The notes beneath the pieces were generated by a model. It worked only from the letters and a program-made list of their open reading frames with translations, was not told where the DNA came from and ran no database searches. From Promethearchaeota archaeon (GTDB taxonomy: Archaea > Asgardarchaeota > Lokiarchaeia > Sigyniarchaeales > SOKP01), in contig JAEOUA010000003.1 of NCBI GenBank assembly GCA_016839555.1, positions 1-64,000 on the forward strand: a DNA stretch of 64,000 nucleotides, in the 5' to 3' direction. The position numbers and the translations under genes were made by a program. Of the stretch, positions 61,167-64,000 are shown piece after piece (positions within the stretch are counted from its first letter, which is position 1; each line of letters begins with the position of its first letter).

Positions 61167-62672
61167 TTATTTTTTCTTATCTGATTCATTAGGTTTTGAT
61201 TCTCCCAACTCTTTCAAATATTTTGTGCGTCTTTCCTCATGAATTTTAAGCAATGCACTTTTCATTTCCTTAACAATCTCCCCAGTTAATGGATAATAAA
61301 TAACCCAAATTATAAAGCCCAAAAGCATCACAAGTCCAGGAATAAGCCCCATCGCGATATTTACTCCAAGAAACGCATTGAACTCCCCCATAGTTGGTTT
61401 TAATCTGTCACCCACATAGATTAAGCCAAATAATGTCATGAGAGAAGTAGGAGTTGCTAATGCCACACTTATCATTGGTTTACTTATAAGAGGACCAATT
61501 CCAGCATATAATCCTTCACGCCGCTCACCTGATATCTTCCAGAAGTCATAATCAATTGTATCAGCTCGCATCGGGTTATGGAGTATAAAATCTCCAGAAA
61601 AAGCAAGAAATACTATTGAAAATCCGGCGCATACTAAATACCACAGACCTGTAAAAGCCAGTGCAAAAGTAAGTAAATATCCTAGAGCTAAGACACCTTG
61701 ATTAAAACTTAATGCTTTTTTTATTGAATGTTTATCCGCAATTCTTAATTGTATAATAGCACCAATTATCAAACATATTATAGGGGGAATCCAAAAAATA
61801 AGCATATCTAAGCTTGACCCCATCATCGGTGAAAGAACCCACGTCAGAAAAAAAGGGAGCGTCGCCATACTCACATTTAATATATAGACGCTAACACCGT
61901 CATAGATTAAGTAAATAATATACGACTTATTTTTGAAGGCTAATTTTAGACCCTTAATTAAAGGGGTTGGTTTTTCTGGAATATGTTCAGAATGCTCACG
62001 AACGAAATATGATAAAAGTATATAGGGAACTAATCCGAATATCGCTATTCCTATAACAAGGAACTGGAAGACTGTTATTGATTCTATCGTGGGATCGGCT
62101 AAAAAGACTAATGGCAAGAAAAATCCTATCATTACTCCCGGTAAAGTAAAAAGTGTACAAAGAATCTGAATTTTTTCTCTCTCTTGTTGATTAAGGCTCA
62201 TTTGAGGCAATAATGCTACATGAGCACAGAGTACAATAGTGAATAATGTATCATAAGCAATTTGAGTTACTAAATACCAAACAAATAACCATACTTGAGC
62301 TGTTAATGTAGGATCCGCTCTCAACATATCCGGTGGGAAAAATACCAAAGCAAATACCAAGCTGAAAAGGGGCGCTCCATACTTTATATATGGGATATAT
62401 CGCTGATATTCTCCACGACGTTTATTGTAGAATTTTGTATTATTAATCTTATTACCAAAAAGGGGATCATTGACGACGTTCCATACCGCGTATACAATTT
62501 GTCCGATAACTATCCAGATATTCTGGAGGCCCATCCATGCATAATAAAAGGATTGAATTAAACCCATGACGGAACCATAAAATGTTCCTGGCATTGTAGC
62601 AAATGCATAAGCCAACTTCTCTTTATAGGGTACAAATTCTGATTCTGACATTTTTTTAGTATCTGTAGCCAT
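61167..62672 (-). CDS. GPH/MFS-type transporter (copy 2)
   Basis: A 501-residue twelve-helix transporter that is clearly paralogous to the downstream copy: the loop WNVVNDPLFGNKINNTKFYNKRRGEYQRY and ADTIDYDFWKISGERREG are the same, and the C-terminal KSALLKIHEERR recurs. Differences cluster in the membrane helices and the N- and C-termini. Both are on the minus strand and probably arose by tandem duplication. Neither has adjacent sugar-enzyme genes, so the substrate is not suggested by context beyond the oxidoreductase run that ends nearby. Confidence 0.85.
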   Translation of the reverse strand: MATDTKKMSESEFVPYKEKLAYAFATMPGTFYGSVMGLIQSFYYAWMGLQNIWIVIGQIVYAVWNVVNDPLFGNKINNTKFYNKRRGEYQRYIPYIKYGAPLFSLVFALVFFPPDMLRADPTLTAQVWLFVWYLVTQIAYDTLFTIVLCAHVALLPQMSLNQQEREKIQILCTLFTLPGVMIGFFLPLVFLADPTIESITVFQFLVIGIAIFGLVPYILLSYFVREHSEHIPEKPTPLIKGLKLAFKNKSYIIYLIYDGVSVYILNVSMATLPFFLTWVLSPMMGSSLDMLIFWIPPIICLIIGAIIQLRIADKHSIKKALSFNQGVLALGYLLTFALAFTGLWYLVCAGFSIVFLAFSGDFILHNPMRADTIDYDFWKISGERREGLYAGIGPLISKPMISVALATPTSLMTLFGLIYVGDRLKPTMGEFNAFLGVNIAMGLIPGLVMLLGFIIWVIYYPLTGEIVKEMKSALLKIHEERRTKYLKELGESKPNESDKKK

Positions 62673-62957
62673 AATTTTTTCACATGAAAATTTATTATAT
62701 TTATGTATAAATTATTTTTACTTTATAATTAAACCTTCATATATTTAATAAATATATATTTCAATAATTTGTCAAGAAAATACGGAGATATCATTACTGT
62801 TTTTTGAATATGCTATACAACTGCACTAATATCTGTGGAGATTTAAAAGAAACTCATTATTAAAGGAAATGAAAATTGAATGAAAAATCAAGAAATCCAA
62901 AATTTTGATTATTCATATATAATAAATATCTCTACCAGCGAGAATTTTTTTTTAAAA

Positions 62958-64000
62958 TTAGCTAAATGTAATTAAAGACTCCATAAAAGACCCAGGCTTT
63001 TTAAACCCCATTAAATTAAGTAGCGTTGCTGCGACATTTCCGAGTCCAGGTTCTTTAAGTTCTTTTCTTATTTGATATTCTCCTTTATAGTTTGAATCAA
63101 TGATCGCAAACATTACGGGATTAAGTGAATGGGCGGTTTTATGTTTTATATCCATCTCCTCAAGATTTCCATGATCGGCTGTTACCACAGCAATTCCATC
63201 AAGTTCCATTACTTTTCTAACAGTTTGTTTAACACATTCATCAACTGTTTCCGCAGCTATAATTGCTGATTGGATATTACCTGTATGTCCCACCATGTCT
63301 CCATTTGCCCAATTAACCCGTAAAAAATTGAAAGATTGTAATTCAAGCGCTCTTAATAATTCTTCTTTTACTTCAATAGCTTTCATTTTAGGATTATTTT
63401 CAATCATTTCGCTTGGATCTGATTTAATTTCAACGTATTTTTCATAGTCTTTACATACATATCCTTCTTTATTTCCATTCCAAAAGTAGGTAATATGACC
63501 GAATTTATGAGTTTCTGCCAAGGCGTATTGCTTAATATGTTCATTACAAAGGTATTTCGAAAGAGAATCCTCAACTTCAGGGGGATCAATAAAATAATTC
63601 TTTGGAAGATTCATTTTTTTATCATATTGAAGTAATCCATAATAATGAACTTGTGGATTGCACTTCTTTTCAAAACCATAGCCTTTTTCGTCAAAGGCTT
63701 GGGAGATCTCAATTGCCCTATCGCCCCTAAAATTAAAATTAATAACTCCATCTCCATCATTCATTTTACCTATCGGATGGTTATTTTCATCAGCAATAAC
63801 AAATGAAGGAAGATATTGGTCGCTTATAGTGGGATCCCGTTCTCTGGCTCTATTTATGGCTTCAGTTGCGGTCTTAAAGTATCCATTATAATCTGAATAT
63901 TGTTCAGGGATTCCACATACATGGGCATCCCACCCCCTTTTAACAACCTTCCAATCAGAATAATATCTGTCCATGGTGACTCTCATTCTTCCGCCGCCAG
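62958..64000 (-). CDS. gpmI: 2,3-bisphosphoglycerate-independent phosphoglycerate mutase (partial)
   Basis: Only the C-terminal 347 residues lie in the window; the frame is open at 64000 (GGGRMRVTMDRYYSDW), which is the family motif before the middle of the protein, so the start is outside. The enzyme interconverts 3- and 2-phosphoglycerate. Visible sites are MDRYYSDW, FNFRGDRAIEIS, NWANGDMVGHTG and ADHGNLEEM, with metal-binding His and Asp. The binuclear Mn-dependent iPGM is common in bacteria and some archaea. The stop codon is at 62958. Confidence 0.93.
   Translation of the reverse strand, partial: GGGRMRVTMDRYYSDWKVVKRGWDAHVCGIPEQYSDYNGYFKTATEAINRARERDPTISDQYLPSFVIADENNHPIGKMNDGDGVINFNFRGDRAIEISQAFDEKGYGFEKKCNPQVHYYGLLQYDKKMNLPKNYFIDPPEVEDSLSKYLCNEHIKQYALAETHKFGHITYFWNGNKEGYVCKDYEKYVEIKSDPSEMIENNPKMKAIEVKEELLRALELQSFNFLRVNWANGDMVGHTGNIQSAIIAAETVDECVKQTVRKVMELDGIAVVTADHGNLEEMDIKHKTAHSLNPVMFAIIDSNYKGEYQIRKELKEPGLGNVAATLLNLMGFKKPGSFMESLITFS

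Noticed and set aside
1..64000. CRISPR arrays, rRNA, tRNA genes and intact insertion sequences
   Set aside because: I looked for spaced direct repeats, tRNA arms, conserved rRNA blocks and transposase motifs on both strands and recognised none; a dedicated scan could still find a divergent tRNA.

Overview
The window looks like chromosome of an Asgard archaeon of the Lokiarchaeota type. The DNA is very AT-rich. The translation genes are archaeal/eukaryote-like: ribosomal proteins L38e and L40e, Pth2, TruD, archaeal AspRS and ThrRS, type II methionine aminopeptidase and Alba. SepRS, CTP-dependent riboflavin kinase and an MfnD-like ATP-grasp enzyme are archaeal markers. Eukaryote-signature families are scattered through it: a Ras/Rab-like GTPase, a JAMM/MPN protein with an intact HxH-x7-SxxD motif, a translin, a longin-like/HTH protein and a candidate BRO1-like helical protein. 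No rRNA, tRNA, CRISPR array or intact insertion sequence was recognised.

Layout. 1-2.6 kb: a partial ORF, a degenerate L40e copy, a membrane histidine kinase with a kinase-less twin of its sensor, and a broken gene. 2.67-5.7 kb: translation genes (L40e on the minus strand; L38e, a NusA-like factor, Pth2 and TruD on the plus strand). 5.7-7.3 kb: an orphan DNA methyltransferase. 7.3-12.7 kb: AspRS, MetAP2, a sugar nucleotidyltransferase, a low-content stretch, a cyclophilin-like gene with no normal start, and a DedA/VTT-like protein. 12.7-17.8 kb: a zinc-ribbon microprotein and Alba, the JAMM protein, a P-loop kinase, PRPP synthetase, a hydrolase and an IscU-type scaffold. 18.2-24.9 kb: ATP-type PEP carboxykinase, the BRO1-like protein, MfnD-like ligase, an acyltransferase-like membrane protein and the small GTPase. 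24.9-31.4 kb: HAD phosphatase and ThrRS, translin, then a tight sepS-ribL-ribK operon (Sep-tRNA charging plus both steps from riboflavin to FAD). 31.4-34.4 kb: phospholipid synthase, a 7TM protein and the longin/HTH protein.

34.7-38.7 kb holds a complete bacterial-type partner-switching module in one direction: RsbR-like STAS, RsbS-like STAS, RsbT-like kinase, an RsbW/RsbX-like kinase-phosphatase fusion, a PAS histidine kinase and a response regulator whose reading frame needs a CTG or ATT start. 38.9-42 kb: a GHMP kinase, an MNT/HEPN toxin-antitoxin pair and another sugar nucleotidyltransferase. 42-45.2 kb: XRE regulators, one fused to a membrane PH domain, a 46-codon ORF with an in-frame TGA that could be a micro-selenoprotein, and a zinc-ribbon membrane protein.

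46.3-48.1 kb: a UroD-type methyltransferase with its corrinoid protein, typical of methylated-compound metabolism. 48.6-53 kb: GMP synthase subunit B, an M24 peptidase, small unknowns and a SAM methyltransferase. 53.2-59.4 kb: a catabolic-looking run (SDR dehydrogenase, FAD oxidase, Fe-S oxidoreductase fused to an SCP2-like domain, aldehyde dehydrogenase, free SCP2-like protein). 59.5-64 kb: two tandem GPH-type transporters and a phosphoglycerate mutase cut by the window edge.

All functions are assigned from motifs and family resemblance read by eye; no database search was possible.
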